A DNA stretch of 43,269 bases from Actinomycetes bacterium (GCA_022601275.1 JAHZIT010000119.1:1-43269), one strand, 5' to 3'. Shown: positions 21,922 to 30,853, counted from the first letter of the stretch. Notes: a model not told the origin generated them from the letters alone. Translations and numbers: made by a program.

Positions 21922-24492
21922 ATGTCCGAGCAGCCTCCGCAGAAGGTGGCAGCGGCCGGCAAACTGGCGTTGCACTGCTTGTTGGCTGGCGTGCTCGTCG
22001 CGGCTTTGATGTTTCCGCTGGCCGGCGGCGTCGGAGTGCTGGCCATGCGGGTCTCCGACTCGGTTAACGAGGACTCGGCACAACTTGCGCTGGGCGAGGT
22101 TCCGAAAGTTTCGACGATGGTCGATGCAGACGGAACCCCGATCGCATGGCTGTATACGCAGCGTCGATGGCCGCTGCCGAGCAATCGGATCGCCGACACC
22201 ATGAAGCTGGCGATCGTCTCGGTCGAGGACAAGCGTTTCGGCGAGCACAACGGCGTGGATCTGCAGGGAACCCTCACCGGATTTCTCGGCTACCTCAGAG
22301 CGGCCGAAGACGCCCGGGGCGGGTCGACGATCGAGCAGCAATACGTCAAGAACTACCGATTTCTGGTTCAGGCGAAGACCGATGCCGACCGCCGGGCCGC
22401 AGTGGAGACCACACCGACGCGCAAGCTGCGCGAGATGCGGATGGCGCTGGCACTGGACAAGGCGTTCACGAAGTCGGAGATTCTGGCCAGATATCTGAAT
22501 CTGGTGGCATTCGGCAACGGCGCCTACGGCGTTCAGGATGCGGCGCGAACCTACTTTGGCATCAATGCCATCGAGCTCAACTGGCAGCAGGCGGCGCTGT
22601 TGGCCGGCATGGTGCAATCCACCAGCGCGCTGAACCCCTACAAGAATCCCGAAGGCGCCCTGGCACGGCGCAATGTCGTGCTCGACACCATGATCGAGAA
22701 TCTGCCCGACAGAGCCGACGAACTGCGCGCTGCCAAGGCCCAGCCGTTGGGTATCTTGGCGAAGCCCGACCAGCTGCCGCAGGGTTGCATAGCGGCCGGC
22801 AATCGCGCCTTCTTCTGCGAATATGCGCTGCAATACCTGGCGCGCGCGGGTCTCAGCAAAGAAGACGTGGCACGGAACGGATACCTGATCCGCACCACGC
22901 TGGACCCCAAAGTGCAGGCCAGCGTGAAAAAGGCCGTCGACGAGGTCGCCGATCCCACGACAAAGGGTGTCGCGAGCGTGATGAGCGTGATCACCCCTGG
23001 CAAGACTGCGCACAAGGTAGTGGCGATGGCGGACAACCGCACCTTTGGCCTCAACATCAACGACGGCGAGACCGTGCAGCCGCAGCCCTTCTCGCTGCTC
23101 GGCGACGGTGCCGGATCGATATTCAAGATATTCACCACCGCGGTCGCTCTCGAGATGGGGATGGGAATCAACGCCCAACTCGACGTCCCGAAAGTGTTTC
23201 GGGGAACGGGCCTGGGCAGCAGCAACACCCCCGGATGTCCACCCAAGACCTGGTGTGTGAAGAACGCTGCCGGCTTCCGCAGCCCGATGAACGTCCCGGA
23301 TGCGTTGGCGCAGTCACCCAACACGGCGTTCGCGGAACTGATCGCTCAGGTTGGCGTGCCGCCAGTGGTTGACATGGCAGTCAAGCTCGGGCTGCGTTCC
23401 TACGCCGAGCCCGGGACCGCCCGCGCCTACGACCCCGACAACAACGAGAGCCTCGCGGACTACATCAAGCGGCAAAACCTCGGATCCTTCACGCTGGGGC
23501 CCGTCGAAATCAACGCACTGGAGCTGTCCAACGTCGGCGCGACGTTGGCGTCGGGCGGCATGTGGTGCCCACCGACGCCCATCGAGGAGGTCCTCGACCG
23601 CCACGGCCGCAAGGTGGCCGTTGAGACCGCCGCGTGTGAACAAGTGATTCCCGAAGGGCTGGCCAACACGCTGGCCCACGCTCTGGGTAAGGACTCCACC
23701 AGCGGAACCGCCGTCGGCGCGGCGGGCTCGGTGGGCTGGAATCTGCCTATGTCAGGAAAGACGGGTACCACTGAGTCGCATAGGTCGTCGGGATTCCTGG
23801 GTTTCACCAACCGGTACGCCGCCGCGAATTACATCTTCGACGACACCCCGAAACCGTCCGGTCTCTGTTCCTACCCCCTGCGCAAGTGCAGTCAGGGCAA
23901 CCTGTTCGGCGGCAATGAGCCGGCCCGCACCTGGTTCCTGGCCATGGAACCGATCGCCGAGGACTTCGGTCCGGTGGCTTTGCCGCCCACCGACCCGCGT
24001 TTCGTGGACGGCGGTCCCGGCAGCAAGGTGCCCAGCGTGACGGGGCTGAAGCTCGAGGCGGCACGCAAGCTCCTGAAGGACGCCGGTTTCCGAGTTGCCG
24101 ATCAACCCTCGCCGGTCAACAGCTACGCGCCGAAAGGCGCCGTGACCGGAACCACGCCTAAGGGCCAGACCATGCCGGGCTCGATCATCACGATCAACAC
24201 GAGCAGCGGAATCGCCCCTGCGCCGGTGTACCGGCCACCGCAGGCCTTCACAGCTCCGGCACCGCCACCACCGGTGGCCCCGCCACCACCGCTGTTCAAC
24301 GTGATCGAGATCCCTGGGCTGCCGCCGATAACATTGCCGATGCCGCCACCGCCGCCACCGCCTCCGCCACCAGGTTTGCCTCCCCCGCCGCCACCACCGG
24401 GTCTGCCGCCACCCCCACCACCGCCACCCCCACCACCGGGTCTGCCGCCACCCCCACCACCGCCTCCGCCCCCAGGCGGACCGCCACTGTAG
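21922..24492 (+). CDS. Bifunctional class A penicillin-binding protein, PonA2-like
   Basis: An 856-residue peptidoglycan synthase. One N-terminal membrane segment (about 20-42) is followed by a GT51 transglycosylase domain with catalytic E102 in SVEDKRFGEH and RGGSTIEQQYVKNY. The transpeptidase domain follows, with S399/K402 (GAGSIFKIF), S465-x-N467 (SPNTAF) and K613-T-G (SGKTGTT). A PASTA domain lies at about 703-765 (VPSVTGLKLEAARKLLKDAG). The tail, from about 765 on, is almost all proline with GLPPPPP spacers. Domain order and PASTA match PonA2 rather than PonA1, but the usual whiB4 neighbour is absent, so it could be a PonA2 paralogue. The enzyme polymerises glycan and crosslinks stem peptides outside the membrane. 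A -10 box lies 6 nt before the start. Confidence 0.93.
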   Translation: MSEQPPQKVAAAGKLALHCLLAGVLVAALMFPLAGGVGVLAMRVSDSVNEDSAQLALGEVPKVSTMVDADGTPIAWLYTQRRWPLPSNRIADTMKLAIVSVEDKRFGEHNGVDLQGTLTGFLGYLRAAEDARGGSTIEQQYVKNYRFLVQAKTDADRRAAVETTPTRKLREMRMALALDKAFTKSEILARYLNLVAFGNGAYGVQDAARTYFGINAIELNWQQAALLAGMVQSTSALNPYKNPEGALARRNVVLDTMIENLPDRADELRAAKAQPLGILAKPDQLPQGCIAAGNRAFFCEYALQYLARAGLSKEDVARNGYLIRTTLDPKVQASVKKAVDEVADPTTKGVASVMSVITPGKTAHKVVAMADNRTFGLNINDGETVQPQPFSLLGDGAGSIFKIFTTAVALEMGMGINAQLDVPKVFRGTGLGSSNTPGCPPKTWCVKNAAGFRSPMNVPDALAQSPNTAFAELIAQVGVPPVVDMAVKLGLRSYAEPGTARAYDPDNNESLADYIKRQNLGSFTLGPVEINALELSNVGATLASGGMWCPPTPIEEVLDRHGRKVAVETAACEQVIPEGLANTLAHALGKDSTSGTAVGAAGSVGWNLPMSGKTGTTESHRSSGFLGFTNRYAAANYIFDDTPKPSGLCSYPLRKCSQGNLFGGNEPARTWFLAMEPIAEDFGPVALPPTDPRFVDGGPGSKVPSVTGLKLEAARKLLKDAGFRVADQPSPVNSYAPKGAVTGTTPKGQTMPGSIITINTSSGIAPAPVYRPPQAFTAPAPPPPVAPPPPLFNVIEIPGLPPITLPMPPPPPPPPPPGLPPPPPPPGLPPPPPPPPPPPGLPPPPPPPPPPGGPPL

Positions 24493-24615
24493 GGCACGGT
24501 CAGCGGACTTGTGGCCTCGCCGTGGTGGCCCAAGTCGCCGGCACCGCCAACGGTCGACCCCTTCGCGGGACGGCGGTGATCGGCAGTTGGCTTATCAGCT
24601 CGGGCCGGGCGGCCC

Positions 24616-25155
24616 TCAGCCCTCGTTGAAGAACGGGTCCGGCAAGGCCGGATTTCGCAGCTTGGCCGCCGCGCCCGAGCCGGTCACGGGAAGGCCCGTC
24701 GGATCAAGAAGACCAATCTGAACAAGCACGTTGGCCTGGTCCCACATGATGTGTTCGTAGGCGACCTTGTCGCCTTCGATGCCGACGATCACAACGAACA
24801 CCACTTCCACGCGCTTACCGGTCGGCTCGACTCCGGGTAGCATCCAATCCATCTTGCTGGTGTGAGTGAACGAGATGATGAGCTCATCGATGAGCCGATC
24901 CGCGGAATAGGTTCGCGATATCGTCTCGAAGATGACATCGGGCGGAAAGAACTGGCCGATAAGACGATTCGCGTAGAACGCCCGAACTCCCTGTGGCCCT
25001 TGACCGCCCACCATCGTAGGGATATTGACGAGATGCGGTTTCGGCGCCATCGTCGCCAATGTCTGGTCGAGATCGCCGGCCAATTCCGCATCCATATGCG
25101 CACCGAAGATCGCGTCCAGCTTCTCCTGCAAACCCGGATCAGACATGCTGTCCAT
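24616..25155 (-). CDS. SnoaL/NTF2-like fold protein
   Basis: A protein of about 179 residues with the SnoaL-like alpha+beta cone-fold pattern (LDAIFGAHMDAELAGDLDQTLATMAPKPHLVNIPTMVGG, then VRAFYANRLIGQFFPPDV). Such domains include polyketide cyclases, ester hydrolases and non-catalytic stress proteins; no specific role can be assigned. The frame stays open to a GTG at 25335, and the 60 codons upstream of ATG 25155 have clearly higher third-position G+C (50 of 60) than the overlapping peroxidase frame, so the N-terminus may be longer or joined to the peroxidase by a frameshift. ATG 25155 has AGAGAG about 9 nt upstream. The gene overlaps the annotated peroxidase end by 17 bp. Confidence 0.75.
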   Translation of the reverse strand: MDSMSDPGLQEKLDAIFGAHMDAELAGDLDQTLATMAPKPHLVNIPTMVGGQGPQGVRAFYANRLIGQFFPPDVIFETISRTYSADRLIDELIISFTHTSKMDWMLPGVEPTGKRVEVVFVVIVGIEGDKVAYEHIMWDQANVLVQIGLLDPTGLPVTGSGAAAKLRNPALPDPFFNEG

Positions 25156-27715
25156 TGACGGACTCTCTGCGAGTGGCGTTGCCTGCTCCGTGGCGGTCTC
25201 GGTGGCGACGGTGCCGCTCGGATCGCTCTGGGTCGCGGTCCCGCATGGGGCGAACTTCTTCGCCGTGCCCACCCCTGGGCGGCCGGGCCTCAGAATCGTC
25301 TCCAGCGATCTGGTCAGCGCCAACCAGCAGGTCACCGATCCTGAAGTCCCCGCCCGAGATGTCTGGCAACCGAGGCTCTTTCAGCTGCTCTGTCGCACCG
25401 TCCAACCGGAGTAGGTCGACGAAGACCTCCGCGACAATGGCGCCGCCGAGCGGGCCCAGTTCCGCGCCCCCTGAGACCAATTCGGCTTCGCGCAGCATGT
25501 AGTACCACAGCGGGGTGCCCTCGGCGAAGACCGGCTCACCGATGATCGGCAGACCCATCGACTCAGCGGTCGCCTCGCCTGACGGCAAGTCGTAGAAGTT
25601 GCCACGCAACAGATTGCGGAATGCGAGCACGTTCGAACCGCTACTTGCCGCGCCCGGAATCGGCAAGTTGAAGAGCGACTCCGAAATCTTCGTGTCAATC
25701 GCCTCGCCGATCTGCGCAGGATTCTCGTCGCTTTCTCGGGGCAACTCACTGAAGAAGTTGTTGAAGTCGATGACGAACTCGCTCGGCAGCTGACGGCCGC
25801 CGCGCAGATCGGGCACCTCGGGGTCGAGCGAGAACACCAGGGCGCCGTTGGTGTCGTTGATGGCGTAGCCGTTACGAATCTGGGAGTGACCGAAGCGGAA
25901 TGCGGCCACCGAGAACTCCACGGGGGTCATCGGGGAGTCCTTCGACTCCGGCTGGTAGATCCCTTCCGAAACAGACTGGCTCAGAGCCTGATCTACTGCA
26001 TCCTGGCCGACGATCTGGGGAAGGTAGTCGTTCAGCACCACATATTGGTACGCACCGATCACTGTCTGCTGAGCCTTATCGAAGGACATCCCATCGTCTA
26101 CCAGGGAGTTATGCAGCTTGAGAAACGACAGATGAATCTGGCTGACGATGAGGTTTTCGTCGTTGCGTGGCTCCACCAGGATGGCCGAGCCATCGGCGTT
26201 GCGCGGCAGGTCGGAAGACACGCCGTCGGTGGCCGTGCCGATCACGAACTTGTCGCCGTCGTACAGCTGCGCGCTGTCCTTCGGTCCGCCGCCGTAGACC
26301 GAATCCAGGTCGAATGCGAACGTGCGGCCGTTAACGAGGCCGTCGACGTCAACGGTGTCGGTCGGGGGCGGCTCGGTGTCGAGGGTCAGGTCGTGGTCGA
26401 TGAACTGGCCGAAGAACGTGAGGCCCGCGCCCGTCCCCTTGGGGTTCTCGGTCGGCCCGTCCCCCAGCATGGTCTGCGCGAGGTCGGCCAATTGCTGATC
26501 TGTGAGCCCGTTGAGGGGCTCCAGGGGCCCCGGTGTTTCGGAGTTTGCCGCAACTGGGAATATCCGCCCGAAGTTCGACGGCTGCGGGTCCGCTGCCCGC
26601 CGGCGCGCCCAGGCTAATGCCACCAGTAGCGCCGGTGACTCAGCCGGGGCGACAGGGTTGTCCGGAGCGAATGGACTTAGGCCCATCCCTGAAAGAACCT
26701 TTGACACGACATTGGATACCGGATTGGTGGTCGCCGATGGGTCACCAAGTTCGGTCGGTACCGCTTTCGTCTCGGGAGCGTCGGTTTTGGCAGTGGCGAC
26801 AGACCGCACGGCCGCAGCCTCAACAGCAGGTGCCACAACCGAGGTCGTATTCGGCGACTTCACCGCTGCCGGCGCGGTGTCCGGCCGCGCGGCTGACAGG
26901 GAAGTCGCAGCGACGTCGACGGTCTCCATGCCGGGCTCGCTCGCTGGGCCTGACCCGGCCAATTCGGAACGGCTGGGTGTGGCGCCGCCCGAGGAATCTC
27001 TCGCCACCGTCGCCACCGCCGGTTCGATCGGAGTCGCAGCTATTTCTGCCTTGGATGCCGGCCCGGCCGACTGCTTGGCGGGTGCTGCAATCGTGGCGGC
27101 AGGGGCAATCCTGGCCGGGGCGGGCGTCGACTCGACTGGGGCGCTGGAGTCGATTCCCGGCGATCTGGAATCACGGTGCGCGCGCCCGGAAGTCTGCTCA
27201 ACACTGGATCGGGCGCCCTGCTGCGTGGTGTAACGCCGTCCAGAGGTCGAATCAGCCTGTGAGTCAACCGAATCCGGGGCACTTGCCGAAGCTGTCGAAC
27301 GTAACGATGAAGCTCGCCGCTGCGGCTGCCGACTTGATTGGCGAGAGTCCCGTGATGACCCACGAGCCTCCGACTCTGATGCCGACCGTGACGACGAAGA
27401 CCGTGACGACGAATCGGAGGAGGACCTCGACGATGACCGTGAAGATGAATCCGAGGAGGACCTCGACGATGAAGAGGACCGCGACGAAGAATCGGAGGAG
27501 GACCTCGACGACGAAGAGGACGAGGACGATGAAGAGGACCTCGACGATGAAGAGGACGACGAATCCGAGGAGCCGCGGTCGTTCGGCTTGGCCGATGCCA
27601 CCCCTGGCGTGGCAACCACGGCGGCTCCGACACCGAGCGCGACTGCCATGACGCCCACGCGAGCCTTTGTGTTTTTTCCGGCCGATGCGCTGGGCCGATT
27701 ACGCCGTCTACTCAT
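25139..27715 (-). CDS. Exported animal-type haem peroxidase with poly-Ser linker
   Basis: An 858-residue protein. Residues about 16-42 are a signal peptide (KARVGVMAVALGVGAAVVA...ASA). Residues 49 to about 125 are almost pure Ser with Arg and Asp, then an Ala/Thr/Pro linker runs to about 355. ESPALLVALAWARRR (359-373) is the pre-domain motif shared with the phosphatase. From about 380 to 800 is the animal haem peroxidase domain: distal His H441 in FFGQFIDHDLT, distal Arg about R517 in EPRNDEN, proximal His H610 in FRFGHSQIRNGY. It should use H2O2 outside the membrane, possibly to oxidise halides or phenolics. The basic tail after RIGDLLVGADQ is unlike the family. ATG 27715 has AAAGGA about 11 nt upstream. 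Confidence 0.88.
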   Translation of the reverse strand: MSRRRNRPSASAGKNTKARVGVMAVALGVGAAVVATPGVASAKPNDRGSSDSSSSSSSRSSSSSSSSSSSRSSSDSSSRSSSSSRSSSDSSSRSSSRSSSDSSSRSSSSRSASESEARGSSRDSRQSSRQPQRRASSLRSTASASAPDSVDSQADSTSGRRYTTQQGARSSVEQTSGRAHRDSRSPGIDSSAPVESTPAPARIAPAATIAAPAKQSAGPASKAEIAATPIEPAVATVARDSSGGATPSRSELAGSGPASEPGMETVDVAATSLSAARPDTAPAAVKSPNTTSVVAPAVEAAAVRSVATAKTDAPETKAVPTELGDPSATTNPVSNVVSKVLSGMGLSPFAPDNPVAPAESPALLVALAWARRRAADPQPSNFGRIFPVAANSETPGPLEPLNGLTDQQLADLAQTMLGDGPTENPKGTGAGLTFFGQFIDHDLTLDTEPPPTDTVDVDGLVNGRTFAFDLDSVYGGGPKDSAQLYDGDKFVIGTATDGVSSDLPRNADGSAILVEPRNDENLIVSQIHLSFLKLHNSLVDDGMSFDKAQQTVIGAYQYVVLNDYLPQIVGQDAVDQALSQSVSEGIYQPESKDSPMTPVEFSVAAFRFGHSQIRNGYAINDTNGALVFSLDPEVPDLRGGRQLPSEFVIDFNNFFSELPRESDENPAQIGEAIDTKISESLFNLPIPGAASSGSNVLAFRNLLRGNFYDLPSGEATAESMGLPIIGEPVFAEGTPLWYYMLREAELVSGGAELGPLGGAIVAEVFVDLLRLDGATEQLKEPRLPDISGGDFRIGDLLVGADQIAGDDSEARPPRGGHGEEVRPMRDRDPERSERHRRHRDRHGAGNATRRESVNGQHV

Positions 27716-27846
27716 GGCTCGCGTTGTCCTTTCGGTACGGACGTACGGGCCGTATCGGCAAGGTCACTTGTCCAGGTTCGGGCGAGATCGCGGCAGATCC
27801 GGGACGCACGTTTTCTAGGTGCGGGTGGTTCGTTATCCCATCGTTA

Positions 27847-27862
27847 TGTGATGTGCGTCACA
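27847..27862. promoter_or_regulatory. Perfect CRP-type operator
   Basis: TGTGA-N6-TCACA is a perfect match to the CRP/FNR-family consensus used by the mycobacterial cAMP receptor protein Crp (Rv3676 type). It lies 132 bp upstream of the peroxidase start at 27715 and about 90 bp past the cupin stop, so its target is most likely the peroxidase. Activation would fit a site upstream of the promoter. Confidence 0.7.
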
Positions 27863-27954
27863 CTATACGCTGCACCATGCCATTCGTGTGTGATGTGTCG
27901 ATGGTCTTGGCACGCCCGTCGGCGTCGAGCCTGGGCCAGGCCGATGGGGAACCT

Positions 27955-28404
27955 CTACGGCAACGGGTAGAGGCGCTCCAGATTGACCACGATTGCCTCC
28001 TGCGTGGTGCGGGCGATCACCACTTCGGCAGGTTCGCTGGGATCCGGATTCTCCTCGCGGTGCGGCAGGTAGGGCGGCACGAAAATGTAGTCCCCGGGCT
28101 CGGTGATGATGCGGATTTCCCGCTCACCGTCGTGGTAGACGAACTGAGGGTGACCCTTGCGGATGAAGATGGCGGTCTCGGACTCGCCATGGTGGTGATT
28201 ATCGGAGGCCATGGCCGGGGCGACGTGCGTCTCGCCCATCCAGAGCTTGCCGGACCCGACGGTGCTGCCGCTGATGGCGGCAAACCGGCGCATGCCGTCG
28301 GTCTGAGCGGTGCCGGCGTCGAGTTCGGCGGCCCGCACGTGATGAACCCGGGTGGGCGTCTGAGCGGCATCGGTCAGATCGGGGTGGAACGCGTCGTCTG
28401 CCAT
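27955..28404 (-). CDS. Cupin-domain protein
   Basis: A 149-residue single-domain cupin. The first metal motif is visible as NHHHGESETAIFIRKG and the second as GDYIFVPPYLPHREENP, so the metal ligands (three His and a Glu, then a His) are complete. Cupins of this type bind a metal ion and act as dioxygenases, isomerases or sensors; which one is unknown. The frame runs up to 28470, but ATG 28404 is preferred because AGGGCG lies 6 nt upstream and the earlier residues are not cupin-like. It is downstream of the metallopeptidase gene on the same strand, but the 76-bp gap makes an operon uncertain. Confidence 0.88.
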   Translation of the reverse strand: MADDAFHPDLTDAAQTPTRVHHVRAAELDAGTAQTDGMRRFAAISGSTVGSGKLWMGETHVAPAMASDNHHHGESETAIFIRKGHPQFVYHDGEREIRIITEPGDYIFVPPYLPHREENPDPSEPAEVVIARTTQEAIVVNLERLYPLP

Positions 28405-28479
28405 ATTCGCCCTACAAGTGCGCCTATGAGCTCTTGGGTGTGCCACCGACCGACTGCCACCCATGACCAAGACGGGTGA

Positions 28480-30678
28480 TCACTTGGTCTTCCTGCGACG
28501 AACGAGAAGGATCGTGATGAACAGGGCTGCGGAGGTCTGCTGTGGGGACGCTACCATGTAGCCGAGGTCCTCAAAGATGCTGAGTTCGAGCGGGCTGAGA
28601 GTCCTGGCCCCCTGCCCTGTGCTGCTGATGGCGTTCATCAAGAGGGTACTTGCGCCGCTGAAGGTCGAGTCGTCCGCGTGTGTCACCGAACTTCCGGGCT
28701 TCCATGTGCTGGGCGTATAGAGCGGAACAAGCCCGCCGTGTTCGGCGACGGCGTTGGCCCCTCCGAAGTACAGGCCCCCGTTGCCACCAGTCAGATTCGC
28801 GTTGTATGCCTCGTCCCATCGGAAGTCGGCGCCGATCACATTCACATTGCCGCTGTTCACGATGAAACTGTCGAACGCGGTCCAGTCTCGAGAGGTGTTC
28901 GATCCGGCGCTGTCCACGTTGGAAATGAAGCCGAAGGTGTGCAGCAGCTCGTGTATGGCCGTGGACCGGAAGTCGTACTGGAAGATCCCGACCGAATTGC
29001 CCAAGCCCCAGGAGCGCCCGAAGTTGAAGCTGATCTGGCCGTCGGCGGCCGCGCCATTGGCGTCGACCCCCGACTGAATTTTCTCTTGGACCACGGTATT
29101 GGAAAAGCCGGAGCCAATACCCGAGAGCGCGCTCGAGGCCGAGGCCAGCGTCGAACTGAACGGCGAATTCTCTCCCCTGACGTCATAGGTGAGGGTCACC
29201 GGGGATGTCACAACGAAGTAAGAGGAAAGCGACTCCGCTGCCTCCTCCAGAGCATTTCGTGCCGTGCTCGACCAGTGCTGCGATCCCGTCCCATAGATGA
29301 AGTCAAAGGCCAGACTGGGGAGCACAGGTGCCGGCGGCTGGTTCGAGAAGGGAGCGCCGACGCTACCGGCCCGGCCGTTGCTTCCGAACAATCCGCCACT
29401 ACCGCCACTACCACCCTGACCGGGAGCGTCCCCCGGGCCCAGCGCCGCCCCACCGACTCCCCCATCGCCACCTGAGCCGAAGATCAGGCCGCCATTACCG
29501 CCGTCGCCGCCCTTGCCGCCTGGGACACCCGCCCCGCCGTCGCCGCCGTTGCCGAACCAGCCGGCCGAACCGCCGTCGCCGCCGTTGTAGCCGTTACCGC
29601 CATTGCCCCCCCAGAGCCCGGCGCTGCCTCCATGGCAGGCGCTAGTGCCGGTGCACGAGTTCGCATCCCAACTAAACCCGCTGCCGAACAGAAATCCGCC
29701 GTTGGGATTGGTAGCGTCGCCGTCTCCGAACAGCCGAAACGAACCAGCCTCAGCACTGGCGGCGGAACCCGCCCCAGGCGATTCCACCGGAGCCGCCGCA
29801 TGGTGCGCCATCGGATCATCGCGATGGTGAACGCCGGCGGCGCTCGATGCATCCGATGTCTCTGGACCAGCAGAAACCGGCTCACTTTCTGGTGCGGCAG
29901 CCGTTATGCCCGCAGGCCCGGAACCGTCGTCAGCATTGTCAATCTCGCGGCGCATGGTGGTCGACGCCGGAGTGCCGGCACCCTCGTCGGAGGTCTGTTC
30001 GTCCAATGCCCCGGTTGTGTCCGAGGCTGCCGGCAACGGCGGCTGCGAATCCGCGACACCAGCGTCGCCGTCGGAACCGGAATCCTCCGGATCCGACACG
30101 ACCGGGATCGCCACATCGGTATTCGAGCCGTCTGCAATCTGGGTATCAGGCATCGCGTCGGCCGGATCATCTCCGTCGATGTCTGCCTCGTCGATGTCTG
30201 CCTCGTCGATGTCCGCCTCGTCGACGTCCGCCTCATCGATGTCTGCTGCCACATCTGCGGCTACGTCTGCATCCGGGCTCGAGTCTGAATCGTCGCTGTC
30301 CGCGGCAGACGACGAGTCAACTGACGAAACCGATGAATCCGACGCCCCGGAATCAGCTGCAGAACCGTCCGGCGACGCTCCCGCCTGCGATGCCGAACTC
30401 GACGAACTCGACTCAGCCGAACCGCCCGAACCAGTCGTGTCGGCGGACGCTACCGCCGGCATCGACGCCATCGCGGCGCCCACGCCCAGCGCGACGGCGA
30501 GCGCGGCCACCCGCCCCACATAGCCGGAGTGTTCCGTCGGCGGCACCGCAGGAACCGCCCGAGCGCCGCGCTCAACCGGGAGAAGCCCAACCCCCTCGGT
30601 AGTCACCGGACCCCGGCGACCCGATATCTCTGCATGGCCATGGGCGGAAGCGCTCCGCGCCGCGTACGTCGGACTCAT
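28480..30678 (-). CDS. Exported zinc metallopeptidase with PGRS-like Gly-rich region
   Basis: About 732 residues from ATG 30678 (GAGGGG 8 nt upstream); an earlier ATG at 30726 would add 16. A cytoplasmic lead of about 50 residues precedes the signal peptide GYVGRVAALAVALGVGAAM. An acidic Ser/Asp/Ala linker includes DEADI pentads. Then come about 120 residues of GGxGG repeats (GGNGGNGYNGGDGGSAG) like the PGRS region of PE_PGRS proteins, but without a PE domain. The last 280 residues hold the zinc motif HELLHTFGF, so it is probably a secreted metallopeptidase. The protein ends in a hydrophobic stretch and a basic tail (SAALFITILLVRRRKTK), a possible membrane anchor. Substrate unknown. Confidence 0.85.
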   Translation of the reverse strand: MSPTYAARSASAHGHAEISGRRGPVTTEGVGLLPVERGARAVPAVPPTEHSGYVGRVAALAVALGVGAAMASMPAVASADTTGSGGSAESSSSSSASQAGASPDGSAADSGASDSSVSSVDSSSAADSDDSDSSPDADVAADVAADIDEADVDEADIDEADIDEADIDGDDPADAMPDTQIADGSNTDVAIPVVSDPEDSGSDGDAGVADSQPPLPAASDTTGALDEQTSDEGAGTPASTTMRREIDNADDGSGPAGITAAAPESEPVSAGPETSDASSAAGVHHRDDPMAHHAAAPVESPGAGSAASAEAGSFRLFGDGDATNPNGGFLFGSGFSWDANSCTGTSACHGGSAGLWGGNGGNGYNGGDGGSAGWFGNGGDGGAGVPGGKGGDGGNGGLIFGSGGDGGVGGAALGPGDAPGQGGSGGSGGLFGSNGRAGSVGAPFSNQPPAPVLPSLAFDFIYGTGSQHWSSTARNALEEAAESLSSYFVVTSPVTLTYDVRGENSPFSSTLASASSALSGIGSGFSNTVVQEKIQSGVDANGAAADGQISFNFGRSWGLGNSVGIFQYDFRSTAIHELLHTFGFISNVDSAGSNTSRDWTAFDSFIVNSGNVNVIGADFRWDEAYNANLTGGNGGLYFGGANAVAEHGGLVPLYTPSTWKPGSSVTHADDSTFSGASTLLMNAISSTGQGARTLSPLELSIFEDLGYMVASPQQTSAALFITILLVRRRKTK
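30176..30250. repeat. 15-bp coding minisatellite in the metallopeptidase linker
   Basis: The unit tcgatgtctgcctcg is repeated at 30176, 30191, 30206 and 30221, with a partial fifth unit at 30236. On the minus strand it encodes tandem DEADI/DEADV pentads. It parallels the 15-bp acidic-pentad array in the phosphatase gene at 7.1-7.2 kb. Confidence 0.9.
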
Positions 30679-30853
30679 CTCGGGCCCCTCACCGGCTCGC
30701 CGACAGGACTCCCAGCAATTCATCAACAGGACTCCCGGTAATCATTCAGTATGCGATCAAAAATCGACCACGTTGCGGGTTTCGGAGAAGTTTTGCCCAG
30801 TTTCGTGCCAGGCGCTGCAGGCGCGCCGGCAAACTTGAAATTGGTGCAGTGGG

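Noticed and set aside
21907..23178. Minus-strand frame over the PBP
   Set aside because: Shadow of the PBP gene; no domain or start signal.
24123..24533. Gly-rich minus-strand frame opposite the poly-proline tail
   Set aside because: Mirror of the CCG/CCA repeat, with Gly-rich translation as expected for antisense of proline codons; not a PGRS gene.
29340..29740. Calling the Gly-rich protein a PE_PGRS
   Set aside because: No PE domain precedes it; the N-terminus is a Sec-like signal and acidic linker.
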